Below are positions 52,285-61,160 of a DNA stretch of 64,000 bases, piece by piece. Made by a program: the position numbers and the translations under genes. Position 1 is the stretch's first letter, and every line of letters starts with the position of its first letter. A model generated the notes under the pieces. It worked only from the letters and a program-made list of their open reading frames with translations, was not told the origin of the DNA and ran no database searches. This DNA comes from Streptomyces olivaceus. Lineage in GTDB: Bacteria; Actinomycetota; Actinomycetes; Streptomycetales; Streptomycetaceae. The stretch spans positions 124,001 to 188,000 of the forward strand of contig NZ_JOFH01000003.1 in assembly GCF_000721235.1 (NCBI RefSeq), read 5' to 3'.

Positions 52285-53568
52285 TCAGTCGCGCAGTACG
52301 CGGCGGGTCGTCAGGGAGAGGCTGATCTCGACGACGTCGGCCGGGCGGGACAGGGAGCGGCCGGTGAGCTGTTCGCAGCGGCGGAGGCGGTTGAGGACGG
52401 TGTTGCGGTGGCAGTAGAGGCGCTCGCCCGCCCGCTGGGCCGAGCCGTCGCAGTCGAGCCACGTCGTCAGGGTGTCCAGCAGTACCTCGCGGTCGGCGGG
52501 CTCCAGGCGCAGCAGCGGGCCGAGCACCCGCTCGGCGAGGGCCCGGCCCAGCTCGGGGCTGGAGACGACCAGGGCGGCGGGGAGCTGGTCGGCCAGCCGC
52601 ACCGTGCCGCCGGCCTCCGGGCAGATCTCCAGCGCGGTGTCCGCGAGTCTGCGGGCGTCGCCGACGGCGGCCAGTCCGTCGACCGGGCTGCCGACGCCGA
52701 TCCGGAGACCGGGGAAGGCGGCGGGCGGCCCGGACACCGGGTCGTGCGGGGCCGGCAGGCCCCCGTCGGCGCCGACGGGGACGATGCCGTAGTCGACGTC
52801 GGGACCGGCGTGCCAGTGCACGCGGCTGCCGGAGGGCACCGCGGCGGCGCGGCCCGCGTCGGGGCGGCCGGGAGGCCCGCCGGTGACGGCGACCACCACG
52901 TACCGGCCCTGCTCCGGCAGTTCCAGCACCTGGGCGGCCTCGGGCAGGTCGGCGATGCGGCTCGTGCCGTCGAGCAGGCCCGCCGCCAGCAGCCGGGCCC
53001 GGTTCTCCCGGCGGCGTCCGATCCGCCACTCGGTCCGGCGGTAGGCGTCCGCGACGAGGGTGCAGTGCTCGTCGACGAAGTCCCACACGTCGGCCGCCAC
53101 GTGGACGAGCAGGCGTACGTCCTCGGGTGCGGCCCTGGAGGTCTCCTCGACCAGCCGCTGCCAGACCAGGGAGCCGCCGAGGCGGAAGGCGTGCAGGAGG
53201 GCGTCCAGCGGGAGTCCCTGCTCGGCGCGGGTGGCGCCGATCCGCCAGGAGCAGCGGCGGGCGGCGTCCCGTGCGCCGCGCGGGTCGAGCAGCGAGGCCA
53301 CGCTGTGCCGCAGCGAGCGGTGGGCCTCCTGCCAGGTCGCGGAGGGATCCCTGGTGAGGGCCGTGCGGTAGGCCGGCTCCTGTTCGTTCAGGAGGGCGAC
53401 CAGCCGGTCGGTCAGTTCGGGCAGGTCGTCGAGCAGACTGCGGGCCGCCCGGTGCAGGACACGCAGGGCGTCCCCGTCGGTCGACGACCCGGTGCCGGGT
53501 GTCCGCGGACGTGGAACGGGCGTCAGCCCGGCGCGGATGGGTGCTCGTGACCGTACGGCGTGCTGCAT
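52285..53568 (-). CDS. PucR/CdaR-family transcriptional regulator
   Basis: The 427-residue protein has a long helical sensor region (about 1-310) and the PucR C-terminal helix-turn-helix (about 365-420: LTTWLDCDGSAQRAGERLYC, HRNTVLNRLRRCEQL). PucR regulators respond to purines, amides or amino acids and usually control adjacent catabolic or transport genes. Its position upstream of the liv operon, on the same strand, makes the liv genes the obvious target. This is inference from location. Confidence 0.88.
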   Translation of the reverse strand: MQHAVRSRAPIRAGLTPVPRPRTPGTGSSTDGDALRVLHRAARSLLDDLPELTDRLVALLNEQEPAYRTALTRDPSATWQEAHRSLRHSVASLLDPRGARDAARRCSWRIGATRAEQGLPLDALLHAFRLGGSLVWQRLVEETSRAAPEDVRLLVHVAADVWDFVDEHCTLVADAYRRTEWRIGRRRENRARLLAAGLLDGTSRIADLPEAAQVLELPEQGRYVVVAVTGGPPGRPDAGRAAAVPSGSRVHWHAGPDVDYGIVPVGADGGLPAPHDPVSGPPAAFPGLRIGVGSPVDGLAAVGDARRLADTALEICPEAGGTVRLADQLPAALVVSSPELGRALAERVLGPLLRLEPADREVLLDTLTTWLDCDGSAQRAGERLYCHRNTVLNRLRRCEQLTGRSLSRPADVVEISLSLTTRRVLRD

Positions 53569-53685
53569 CGCGGTCCTCCCCGGGCAGGGCTTGCGGAGGC
53601 GGTCCTCGGCGGGCTGTCCCGCCCGCGACGGTCCTGCCCCCTGACTCGTCCTGCCCCGAAGGATGGCATACCGTCCGGTCGGTCC

Positions 53686-56508
53686 CTAGGGTCGTGCACC
53701 GGTCTTCTCTGCGGGTCCGGCCCGTTCCGCCTGCCCGACCACACGGGCCAGCTCCAGGCGGGACCGGACGCCGAGGGCGGCGAAGACCCTGCGCAGGTGG
53801 TAGTCGACCGTGCGGGTGCTCACCGCCAGGGTCAGGGCGACCTCGCGGTTGGTGGCTCCCTCGGCGACGTGCCGCGCGATGCGCAGTTGCTGCGGGGTGA
53901 GACGGGTCAGCGCCCCGGAGCCCCTCCCGTGCGGGGCCGCCCCCAGGGCGCGGAGTTCGTCGCGGGCCTGCGCCGCCCAGACACCGGCCCCGCTGCGCTC
54001 GAAGCCGGCCAGCGCGGTGCCGAGACGGTCGCGGGCCTCGCGGGGTCTGCGGCGGCGGCGCAGCCACTTGCCGTACAGCAGTTCGGTACGGGCGCGTTCG
54101 AAGTCGCCGCCCGCCTCGTCGTGCCGGTCCAGGGCACGCCGGTAGAGGCCGTCAGCTCCCTCCGGCGGCGCCAGGAGGGCACGGCAGCGGGCCAGTTGGG
54201 CGGCGGCCTGCCGGTCGGCGCCGAAGGCGGCCCAGTCGGCGAAGTCCGTGAGGACGCCGGCGGCGTCCTCGTGGCGGCCGGCGAGGACCGCGGCCTCGAC
54301 GAAGCAGGGCACCGCGAGCCGCCACACCGCGAAGTGCCCGCGTCCGGGCCCGGGCAGCACCAGGAGTCCGAGCCGGTCGGCGGCTTCGAAGGGACGCCCC
54401 CGGCCGAGGTCGGCCCGGGCCTCCGCCCACTGGGCGAGGGTCGCCGCCTGGGCCAGACCGTGCCGCCGGGCCGTGGACAGAGCGGCCGTGACGTGCCGGG
54501 CGACGGTGTCCGGGTCCTCCTCGATCGAGGCGGCGAGGGCCAGTACGGCCCTGTGGTGGGCCGCCGTGTTGCGCTGCCCGGTCCGCAGCGCGACGCGCAG
54601 CCCCTCTTCCGCATGGGCACGCGCCTGCGGGTGCCGGCCGGCGCGCAGTTCGGCGTAGGCGAGGTACTCCAGAGCCTGCGGCACCAGCGTCTCCGAGCCG
54701 AGCTGCCGGGCGGCGGCCAGCGCCCGGGCCCCGGCCCGGCGGGCGGCGTCCACGTTCCCGAGCAGCAGCGCGGCGGCCGCGGAACGCAGCAGCGCCTCGG
54801 GCCGGTGGTCGGTCCCGCCCCGCTCCACCACCTGCCCGAGTGGAGCGGCGGCGCGGTCGAGCCGTCCCTGGAGCAGTGCGCGCATACCGGCTCCGTGGTC
54901 GCGCACGACCATGGTCGGGTGCTTGCCGGGCGGCTCGGCCCCGGTGTGCGGACGGACCGCCGGCTCCCCGGCCCGCGGCGATCCGGGCGCGAGCGTCGCC
55001 AGGCATCCCTCCAGGTCGCCCGCCGCCCAGGCCGCGTCGGCGGCGGCGAGCGCGGCGGTCGCGGCGTCGGCGGGGGCGTCCCCGGCGAGCAGGGACGCGG
55101 CCAGCAGCAGCGACTGGTGGGCGTCGCCGACCGGACCGTCCCGCAGTTCGGTCAGACCGCGTACCAGTTCGGCCCGTCCGCGTACGGCGGCGGGGGCGGC
55201 GCGGGCACGGGCCGCGGCGAGCAGCGGCCGGGCCCGGTCGGGCCGGCCCGCGAGCAGGTACTGCTCGGCCGCCGCCGTGTACCGCTCCGCCCGCGTCGCC
55301 CCGTCGGCCGTCAGATCGGCGGCCCGCGCGTACGCCGTCGCCCGCAGTGCGTACGGGGCGGGCACCGCGCCGTCACCGGCCGCCGACGCCAGCCGGTCCG
55401 CGAGGGACGGCGCCGGCGCCGGACCGGCCAGGGACCACGAGCGGTGCAGCAGACCGGGCAGCCGCCGACCGCCGTTCTCCAGCGCCTCGGCCAGCGCGCG
55501 ATGGACGGCACGGCGCCGCTCCGGTGCGGCGGTGGCGTGCACCGTACGGCGGACCAGCGCGCTGTGGAAGCGCAGCCGGTCGCCTCCTTGGGCGAGTTGC
55601 TCGGGCAGCGCTTCCCGACGGCCGGGCACCGCGGCCGACTCGGGCGGCTCGGGCTGCTCGGGCTGCTCGGGCTGCTCGGGCGGCGGTTCTGGGCGCTCCG
55701 CCACTTCGGACGGCGTCCGCAGCCGCCGTACGGCGTCCAGGACGAGGCCCGCGTCGACGTCCGGCCCGTCCGAGGCCCGTACGGCGGCCGCCACCGTCAG
55801 CAGCAGGTCTCCCGCGGCGGCCGACCGGCCGGTGTGTGCGCCGCCCGCCACCGCGGCGAGTGTCGCCGCGTCGGCCAACGGGGCGGGCAGGGGCAGGCGA
55901 CCGCGCAGTTCGGCGGGTGACAGCCGGCGGACGAGGGCGAGGAGCAGGGCCGGGTTGCCCTCCGCCTCGGCCACGAGCCGCTCGCGGACGGCGGGGTCCG
56001 CGGCGCCGTCGGTCGCGTCGTCGAGAAGGGCGGCGGCCTGTGGAGGTGTGAGCGGATCCAGGCGGAGGGTGGGCAGGTGGGCGAAGTCCGGGTCGACGGC
56101 GCGGTGGCCGGCGACGGAGACGAGCAGGCCGACGCGGTCGGCGGCCGGCAGGCACTCAGCTGCGTGCCCGAGCGCGGCCCGGGCGGCGGTGTCCAGGAGG
56201 TGCGCGTCGTCCACGCAGACGAGCGCCGGCGCCTGACGCGCCGCCGCCCGCAGGACGGCGAGGAGTTCACCGGCGGAGGGCCCGGCGCCGTCCGACTCCC
56301 GGCCCGGTGCGGGACGGAACACGGGACCGGTCCGGAAGGAGCCGGCGGCCCAGGTGAGGAGTGCGGTCCTGCCGAGTCCGGGTTCCCCGGTCACGAGGAG
56401 CGGGCTTCCACGGGTGGGGAGTTGGTCCAGCAAGGCGCGCAGTACCCGGCGTTGCGCGCTCCGGCCGTGGATCCGCGCGGCCGTGGAAACGGTCGTCTCT
56501 CCGGTCAT
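53686..56508 (-). CDS. LAL-type LuxR transcriptional regulator
   Basis: The 940-residue regulator has an N-terminal AAA ATPase domain (Walker A GEPGLGRTALL near residue 41, Walker B LVCVDDAHLLD). A long TPR-like helical middle follows, and then a C-terminal LuxR helix-turn-helix (about 870-925: LTPQQLRIARHVAEGATNRE, STRTVDYHLRRVFAALGVRS). Such large ATP-binding LuxR proteins often switch on secondary-metabolite or catabolic genes. Its nearest rightward neighbour, on the same strand, is a cutinase gene. A direct link is not shown by the sequence. Confidence 0.9.
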   Translation of the reverse strand: MTGETTVSTAARIHGRSAQRRVLRALLDQLPTRGSPLLVTGEPGLGRTALLTWAAGSFRTGPVFRPAPGRESDGAGPSAGELLAVLRAAARQAPALVCVDDAHLLDTAARAALGHAAECLPAADRVGLLVSVAGHRAVDPDFAHLPTLRLDPLTPPQAAALLDDATDGAADPAVRERLVAEAEGNPALLLALVRRLSPAELRGRLPLPAPLADAATLAAVAGGAHTGRSAAAGDLLLTVAAAVRASDGPDVDAGLVLDAVRRLRTPSEVAERPEPPPEQPEQPEQPEPPESAAVPGRREALPEQLAQGGDRLRFHSALVRRTVHATAAPERRRAVHRALAEALENGGRRLPGLLHRSWSLAGPAPAPSLADRLASAAGDGAVPAPYALRATAYARAADLTADGATRAERYTAAAEQYLLAGRPDRARPLLAAARARAAPAAVRGRAELVRGLTELRDGPVGDAHQSLLLAASLLAGDAPADAATAALAAADAAWAAGDLEGCLATLAPGSPRAGEPAVRPHTGAEPPGKHPTMVVRDHGAGMRALLQGRLDRAAAPLGQVVERGGTDHRPEALLRSAAAALLLGNVDAARRAGARALAAARQLGSETLVPQALEYLAYAELRAGRHPQARAHAEEGLRVALRTGQRNTAAHHRAVLALAASIEEDPDTVARHVTAALSTARRHGLAQAATLAQWAEARADLGRGRPFEAADRLGLLVLPGPGRGHFAVWRLAVPCFVEAAVLAGRHEDAAGVLTDFADWAAFGADRQAAAQLARCRALLAPPEGADGLYRRALDRHDEAGGDFERARTELLYGKWLRRRRRPREARDRLGTALAGFERSGAGVWAAQARDELRALGAAPHGRGSGALTRLTPQQLRIARHVAEGATNREVALTLAVSTRTVDYHLRRVFAALGVRSRLELARVVGQAERAGPAEKTGARP

Positions 56509-56724
56509 TCCCGGGAGGTTACCCGCGCGTAAACTGCGGCGGAAGCCATCCGTCCGGGCGGGGCGGACGTCCCCTCGCCCCTGTCACCTGCGGTGTCGCG
56601 CCGGAAGAGCGGCCCCCGCACTGTGCCGGCGCCCAACCGGGGCGGGCCGCGGGCGTGCGGCGGCACAGCGGAACGGCGACGGCCGCAAGCGCTCGCGACC
56701 GCCGCCAAAGGTGCCGTGGGAGGC

Positions 56725-57630
56725 TCAGGAACCGTGCGGGCAGTTGCCCCGGTACTCCTCGATGGTCAGGCTGGGCCGGGGCAGCGGGCACAGGAACTGC
56801 TCGTAGCGGGTGTCGTTGTCGATGAAGCGCTTGAGCCAGGAAATGCTGTACTTCGCGATCGTCGTGTTCGACGTGTTGGGCGAGAAGTGGGTCGCGTTGT
56901 TCAGCTCCAGGTAGGCCCGGTCCGTCGCGGACGGCAGGCTGGAGTAGAACGGCTCGGCGTGGGAGGCGACCGGGGCGATCGTGTCTCCGTCGGCTCCCAC
57001 GACCAGGGTCGGTGTGCTGACCTCCGGCCAGGTCTTGTCCAGGTTCCACGGGGTGAGGGGAATGGCCGCCTGGAGCGAGGGCCGGGACTTGGCGGCTTCG
57101 AGGGTGCCGCCGCCGCCCATGGAGTGGCCCATGACGCCGAGCCGGCTGCTGTCGATCCGTTCGCGGACGGAGCTGCGCCCGGTGAGGTAGTCGAGCGCGG
57201 CCAGGAGCTGACGGCCGCGGGAGTCGGGCTGGTCCAGCGTGGTGTTGGTGTCGATGGTGAACACGACGAAGCCCTGCGAGGCCAGCCGCGGACCGAGCCA
57301 GGCGATGGACGACTGGTACGCGGTGTAGCCCGGTGAGATCACCACCGCGCCGAAGGTGCCGTCGGCGGTGCTGGTCGGGTAGTAGATCGTGCCGCCGCCG
57401 AAGCCGGTGACCGCGAGCGAGGAGACTCTGGTGTCCGCGACGGAGTAGGAGCCGCGCGACGCCTCGATGCTGGACTCGGTGGGGGCCGGGCCCCGCTCGT
57501 ACGGGTTGTCGGCGGCCTGGGCGCCGGGGCCGGTGAGGGTACTGAGCGCGAGGACCGCGGCCACGGCCGCCGTCACACCGGCGAACCGGCGCCCAGTGGC
57601 GCGGGTGCGGGTGCGGGGATTTCGCTGCAC
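56725..57630 (-). CDS. secreted cutinase / polyester hydrolase (type I PETase-like)
   Basis: The GTG at 57630 with GAGAGGAA upstream gives a 301-residue precursor. A signal peptide (residues 1-39, ending GAQA) leaves a 262-residue mature enzyme. The mature enzyme aligns by eye with actinobacterial cutinases such as Thermobifida TfCut2 and Streptomyces lipase. The catalytic triad is Ser170 (GHSMGG), Asp216 (ADGDTIAPV) and His248 (ATHFSPN), with spacings of 46 and 32 as in TfCut2. Binding-site residues are Tyr102, Trp195, His224 and Phe249, and Cys281/Cys297 form a likely disulfide. The natural role is hydrolysis of cutin or lipid esters. Confidence 0.93.
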   Translation of the reverse strand: MQRNPRTRTRATGRRFAGVTAAVAAVLALSTLTGPGAQAADNPYERGPAPTESSIEASRGSYSVADTRVSSLAVTGFGGGTIYYPTSTADGTFGAVVISPGYTAYQSSIAWLGPRLASQGFVVFTIDTNTTLDQPDSRGRQLLAALDYLTGRSSVRERIDSSRLGVMGHSMGGGGTLEAAKSRPSLQAAIPLTPWNLDKTWPEVSTPTLVVGADGDTIAPVASHAEPFYSSLPSATDRAYLELNNATHFSPNTSNTTIAKYSISWLKRFIDNDTRYEQFLCPLPRPSLTIEEYRGNCPHGS

Positions 57631-58191
57631 GAGGGGGGTTCCTCTCTGTCGTGGCGAGCGGCCGGGCCGGTGGTCGCACACGGCCCGGAACACGCGGGGG
57701 TCGCGTGCCGGGACATCCGCCGGTGGCGCCGCCTCTGGTCGGGGATGCCACTCTCGACCGGCGACGGGGGCGCGGGCATCGGCAGAATCACCGGTCTTGC
57801 ACGGGCCGTTTCGCCGCCGGGCGGGGAACCGCCGCGCCGGAATGCCGCGACGCGGTGCCGGAGCAAGGGCGGAGCAGGGGCGGATCAGGGGCGGAGCAGG
57901 GGCGGATCAGGGGCGGAGCAGGGGCGGAGCAGGGGCGGAGCAGGGGGCGCGACGCGCCCCGAGAGACAGGCGGTGCTCGGCCGCAGTGCCGAGCGGTGGA
58001 CGCGCGGGAGGCACGGCCGGCGGGCGGGCGCGGCTCGCGGTGTTCGGCCCGGCCCGGCGTCCGCGGTCCCGGGTCTTGCCCGGCCGCCCCCTCGGTGTGA
58101 CACGCTCGGCGTCGACCGGACGGCTCTCCGCCGCCGGCGCGAGGAACGCCGGCCGGTCCTGCCGGGTCCGGCACCGTGGAGAGGCGGCGGC
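57631..58191. other. divergent intergenic region, 561 bp
   Basis: This is the longest gene-free stretch. It holds an 11-bp tandem array (57860-57947) and the promoters of the cutinase (leftward) and oxidoreductase (rightward) genes. Reading frames across it lack homology or start signals. Confidence 0.6.
57860..57947. repeat. 11-bp tandem repeat, 8 units
   Basis: The unit GGAGCAGGGGC is repeated eight times without gaps. Two units read GGATCAGGGGC, the first reads GGAGCAAGGGC and the last ends in G. The period is close to one helical turn, so one face of the helix repeats. Confidence 0.85.
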
Positions 58192-59085
58192 ATGCGCATC
58201 GGACTGCTCGGCACCGGCCCCTGGGCGGACATGGCACACGCCCCCGCCCTGGCCGGGCACGACGGCCTGGACTTCGTCGGGGTGTGGGGCCGCCGGCCCG
58301 ACGCCGCCGAGGCACTGGCCCGGCGGCACGGCACCCGCGCCTACGACGACGTCGACGCCCTGCTCGCCGACGTGGAGGCCGTCGCCGTCGCGCTGCCGCC
58401 GGGTGTGCAGGCCGAGTCGGCGGTGCGGGCGGCGCGGGCCGGATGCCATCTGCTCCTCGACAAGCCGCTGGCGACGAACGCGGCCCAGGGACGCGCGGTG
58501 GTCGGGGCGGCCGAGGCGGCGGGCGTCGCCTCCGTGGTCTTCTTCACCGCGCGGTTCCAGCCGGAGACCGAGGCGTGGATCACCGAACAGGCCGCGTCCG
58601 ACGGCTGGTTCACCGCGCGGGCCCAGTGGCTGGGATCCGTGTTCGGCGGTGACGGCGGCCCGTTCGCCGACTCGCCGTGGCGGCGCGAGAAGGGGGCCCT
58701 GTGGGACGTGGGGCCGCACGCCCTGTCCGTACTCCTGCCGGTCCTCGGTGACGTCCTGCGCGTGACGGCGGCGGCGCCGGGCCCCGGGGACACGGTTCAT
58801 CTGGTGCTCGACCACGCCGGTGGGGCGTCCAGCACGCTCACGCTCAGCCTGACCGCGCCGCCGGCCGCGGCGGGTACGGCGGTGGAACTGCGGGGCCGGT
58901 CCGGGGTGACGCTCCTCCCGGACGCCGCGCAGGGGGCGGTACCCGCGCTGCGGCGGGCCGCGGACGCGCTGCTGGCCGCCGCGGGCGGCGGGCGCCCGCA
59001 TCCGTGCGACGCCGCGTTCGGGCTGCGGGTGACCGAGATCCTCGCGGAGGCCGAGCGGCTGCTGCGCTCGTCCGGTCGCGCCTGA
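58192..59085 (+). CDS. Gfo/Idh/MocA-family oxidoreductase
   Basis: ATG 58192 with GGAGAGG upstream gives 297 residues. The N-terminal Rossmann domain opens with MRIGLLGTGPWADMAHAPAL. The family element with catalytic lysine is CHLLLDKPLATN, followed by VFFTARFQPE and ALWDVGPHAL, where His may help catalysis. The protein is shorter than the usual 330-380 residues in its C-terminal beta-sheet domain. It would interconvert hydroxyl and keto groups of a sugar or inositol with NAD(P). The substrate is unknown. Confidence 0.88.
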   Translation: MRIGLLGTGPWADMAHAPALAGHDGLDFVGVWGRRPDAAEALARRHGTRAYDDVDALLADVEAVAVALPPGVQAESAVRAARAGCHLLLDKPLATNAAQGRAVVGAAEAAGVASVVFFTARFQPETEAWITEQAASDGWFTARAQWLGSVFGGDGGPFADSPWRREKGALWDVGPHALSVLLPVLGDVLRVTAAAPGPGDTVHLVLDHAGGASSTLTLSLTAPPAAAGTAVELRGRSGVTLLPDAAQGAVPALRRAADALLAAAGGGRPHPCDAAFGLRVTEILAEAERLLRSSGRA

Positions 59086-59106
59086 CCGCTGACCGCCGGC
59101 CGTCGG

Positions 59107-59598
59107 TCAGCCCTCCGGGCCCGGCTCCCGCCCGCCCCCGAGGGGCTCTTCGCTCCACCGGAACCACGCCCGGTCGCCCCTGATGTGCAGCAGGAACCCG
59201 GCGACCGGGCCGTCCGGCGAGACCAGCCGGACGCGCCGCTCGATCTCCCCGTAGACCGCCTCCCACTCTTCCCAGTGACCGGCGTCGTCCCGCTCCGCGA
59301 GGGCCAGTTCGCGGGCGAACAGGTCCCGGACGTCACCGTAGGCGGGCCCGGCCTCGAACCGGCCGGAGAGCCAGGGGAAGTCGGCGTCGTCGATCCGGAT
59401 CTCCCCGAACTCCGCACCGGCCCCCGACGCCGCCCCGGGCTCCTCCTCCCCGGCTCTCTCCGCCCCGCCCCTCGTCGTTCCCGTGTCTCCCGGTACTCCC
59501 GGTGCTCCCGGTGCCCGGCCCACGCGCCAGACCTCGCCCTCGAAACCCACAACCGCCTCCACCGCGTCCGCGCCGCCCGTTCGCCGCGCGCCCAGCAT
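59107..59598 (-). CDS. hypothetical acidic protein
   Basis: ATG 59598 gives 163 residues. An upstream start would add a basic head without support. The middle is acidic and disordered. The C-terminal half is ordered (FPWLSGRFEAGPAYGDVRDL, LALAERDDAGHWEEWEAVYG, GFLLHIRGDRAWFRWSEEPL) and looks like a small alpha/beta domain with many aromatic residues. I do not recognise the family. It is convergent with the oxidoreductase gene and divergent from the GH64 gene. Confidence 0.7.
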   Translation of the reverse strand: MLGARRTGGADAVEAVVGFEGEVWRVGRAPGAPGVPGDTGTTRGGAERAGEEEPGAASGAGAEFGEIRIDDADFPWLSGRFEAGPAYGDVRDLFARELALAERDDAGHWEEWEAVYGEIERRVRLVSPDGPVAGFLLHIRGDRAWFRWSEEPLGGGREPGPEG

Positions 59599-59659
59599 GG
59601 CACCCGGTCCCGTCACCCAGTTGCCGACACCTTCAGACCGGCGCCCGCGCGGCCCCGGA

Positions 59660-59692
59660 TTAAGCACGCCTTAAACACCGGTTAAGCGTGCC
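59660..59692. promoter_or_regulatory. 11-bp phased TTAA triple repeat upstream of the glucanase gene
   Basis: TTAAGCACGCC, TTAAACACCGG and TTAAGCGTGCC follow each other without gap (59660, 59671, 59682). TTAA is very rare in this G+C-rich DNA, so three copies exactly 11 bp apart suggest cooperative binding of a regulator on one face of the helix. Confidence 0.5.
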
Positions 59693-59797
59693 CCGAGCAA
59701 CACCCGTGACCCCAAGTCCCAGCTGGTACAACGGGTTTGGCGGCGGCCGACGGCGGTTGGCCCGACCACCCCCGCCGCATAGCATCGCCGCACGGCG

Positions 59798-59811
59798 TGA
59801 GAGCGCTCTCA
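59798..59811. promoter_or_regulatory. LacI-type palindromic operator upstream of the glucanase gene
   Basis: TGAGAGCGCTCTCA is a perfect 14-bp palindrome, 62 bp before the GH64 start. It differs at only two symmetric positions from the CebR operator TGGGAGCGCTCCCA known from Streptomyces cellulose/cellobiose regulation. A related LacI-family repressor that senses beta-glucan oligomers is likely. Confidence 0.7.
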
Positions 59812-59872
59812 GGATTTCCGCCCGAGTCCCGCTCTGCCCTGTCATGCCCCGATCACTCTGGAGACTCCCCAC

Positions 59873-61081
59873 ATGACTGCTCGTCACCAGCGCCCGCTCG
59901 GCCGCCGCAAGCTCCTCGTCGCCCTCGGCGGCCTGGTGGTGGCCGCCCCGGTCGCCGCCGCCGTCGCCCCGCACGCCCTGGCGGGCGTCGGTTCGGACGA
60001 CTCGGGCCCCGAGACCAAGGCCGCCGGTGCCCTGCCGCTGACGATCGTCAACAGCACCGGTTCCTACGGCAACGCCGACGTCCACGTCTACATCGTGGGC
60101 AACCAGGACGGCACGCAGGTGCGGGTCACCCCCGACGGCACCGTCGCCCCCGTGGCGCTCTCCGACAACGGTGCCGACGGCTTCACCGACTACGCCATCT
60201 CCCTCGGGGGCAGCGGCGAGACCAAGCTGAACCTGCCGTACCTCTCCGGCCGGATCTACGTGTCCCTCGGCGAGAAGCTGAAGTTCAAGGTCGTCGCGGA
60301 CGGCGCGGGCAACGCGGCCCTGCAGTACCCGGCCGGCTGGGTGGAGTCGGACCCCAACTACGGAGTGCTGCACGACTGCGCGGAGTTCACGTACAACTCC
60401 TCCGGCATGTTCTGCAACACCACCATGGTCGACATGTTCAGCGTGCCGCTGGGCATCCGCCTGACGGGCTCCGAGGACCAGACGACCGGCACCATACGCG
60501 CGGGCGGCCGGGCCGCCGTCTTCGAGGCGCTGCGCAAGGTCGAGGAGTTCGCTCCGCTGGTCGTGGACGACACCCGCGTGATCGCGCCCGGGCACGGGCT
60601 GGACGCGGGGCTGTTCCCCAAGGACTACCTGGCCCCGTACATCGACGAGGTGTGGAGCACCTACACCGGCAAGGACCTGAGGATCACCACCAACGCCGGC
60701 ACCTTCACCGGCCGGGTGCGCGGGGACCGGCTGACCTTCGACGGACCCGCCCAGGTCTCCTTCGCCAAGCCGTCCACCCGGGACGTGCTGTTCTGCGACG
60801 GCAACCTCGCCGCGCCCAACGACGGCACCACCGGTCCCGTCGCCGCGGTCCTGGGCGCGGGCTTCAACCGCTCCACGCTGGTCTCCACGGCCGAGCAGCC
60901 CACGACCGACCCCGCGGCCTTCTACGGGACCGACCTGACCAACCACTACGCGAAGGCGGTGCACGCGGCCACCGAGGACGGCAGGGCGTACGGCTTCGCC
61001 TTCGACGACGTGGCCGACTTCGCCTCCTACATCCAGGACACCGCGCCCACCGGGTTCCGGCTGACGCTCGGCGCCTTCTGA
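59873..61081 (+). CDS. secreted GH64 beta-1,3-glucanase
   Basis: The 402-residue precursor starts at ATG 59873 and carries a twin-arginine-like signal (GRRKLLVALGGLVVAAPVAA, ending near residue 37). The GH64 (thaumatin-like) domain covers the rest: LPLTIVNSTGSYGNADVHVY, LPYLSGRIYVSLGEKLKF, CAEFTYNSSGMFCNTTMVDM and DVLFCDGNLAAPNDG. The conserved acidic catalytic pair should lie around the CAEFTYN and MVDMFSVPLG segments. It hydrolyses laminarin-like beta-1,3-glucans, releasing oligosaccharides. The LacI-type palindrome suggests sugar-inducible expression. Confidence 0.93.
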   Translation: MTARHQRPLGRRKLLVALGGLVVAAPVAAAVAPHALAGVGSDDSGPETKAAGALPLTIVNSTGSYGNADVHVYIVGNQDGTQVRVTPDGTVAPVALSDNGADGFTDYAISLGGSGETKLNLPYLSGRIYVSLGEKLKFKVVADGAGNAALQYPAGWVESDPNYGVLHDCAEFTYNSSGMFCNTTMVDMFSVPLGIRLTGSEDQTTGTIRAGGRAAVFEALRKVEEFAPLVVDDTRVIAPGHGLDAGLFPKDYLAPYIDEVWSTYTGKDLRITTNAGTFTGRVRGDRLTFDGPAQVSFAKPSTRDVLFCDGNLAAPNDGTTGPVAAVLGAGFNRSTLVSTAEQPTTDPAAFYGTDLTNHYAKAVHAATEDGRAYGFAFDDVADFASYIQDTAPTGFRLTLGAF

Positions 61082-61098
61082 CCGCGTCCGCGCCCGCA

Positions 61099-61140
61099 CC
61101 CGGCACCCCGCGCGACCGGTTCGGCGTGCGGGGTGCCGGG
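61099..61140 (+). terminator. hairpin terminator after the glucanase gene
   Basis: A 13-bp perfect stem (61099-61111 with 61128-61140) with a 16-base loop starts 17 bp after the stop codon. Confidence 0.65.
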
Positions 61141-61160
61141 CGGCGTAGGAGCGTGGACGT

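Noticed and set aside
57860..57947. Tandem units considered as a CRISPR array
   Set aside because: The units are 11 bp without spacers, and no cas gene is in the window.
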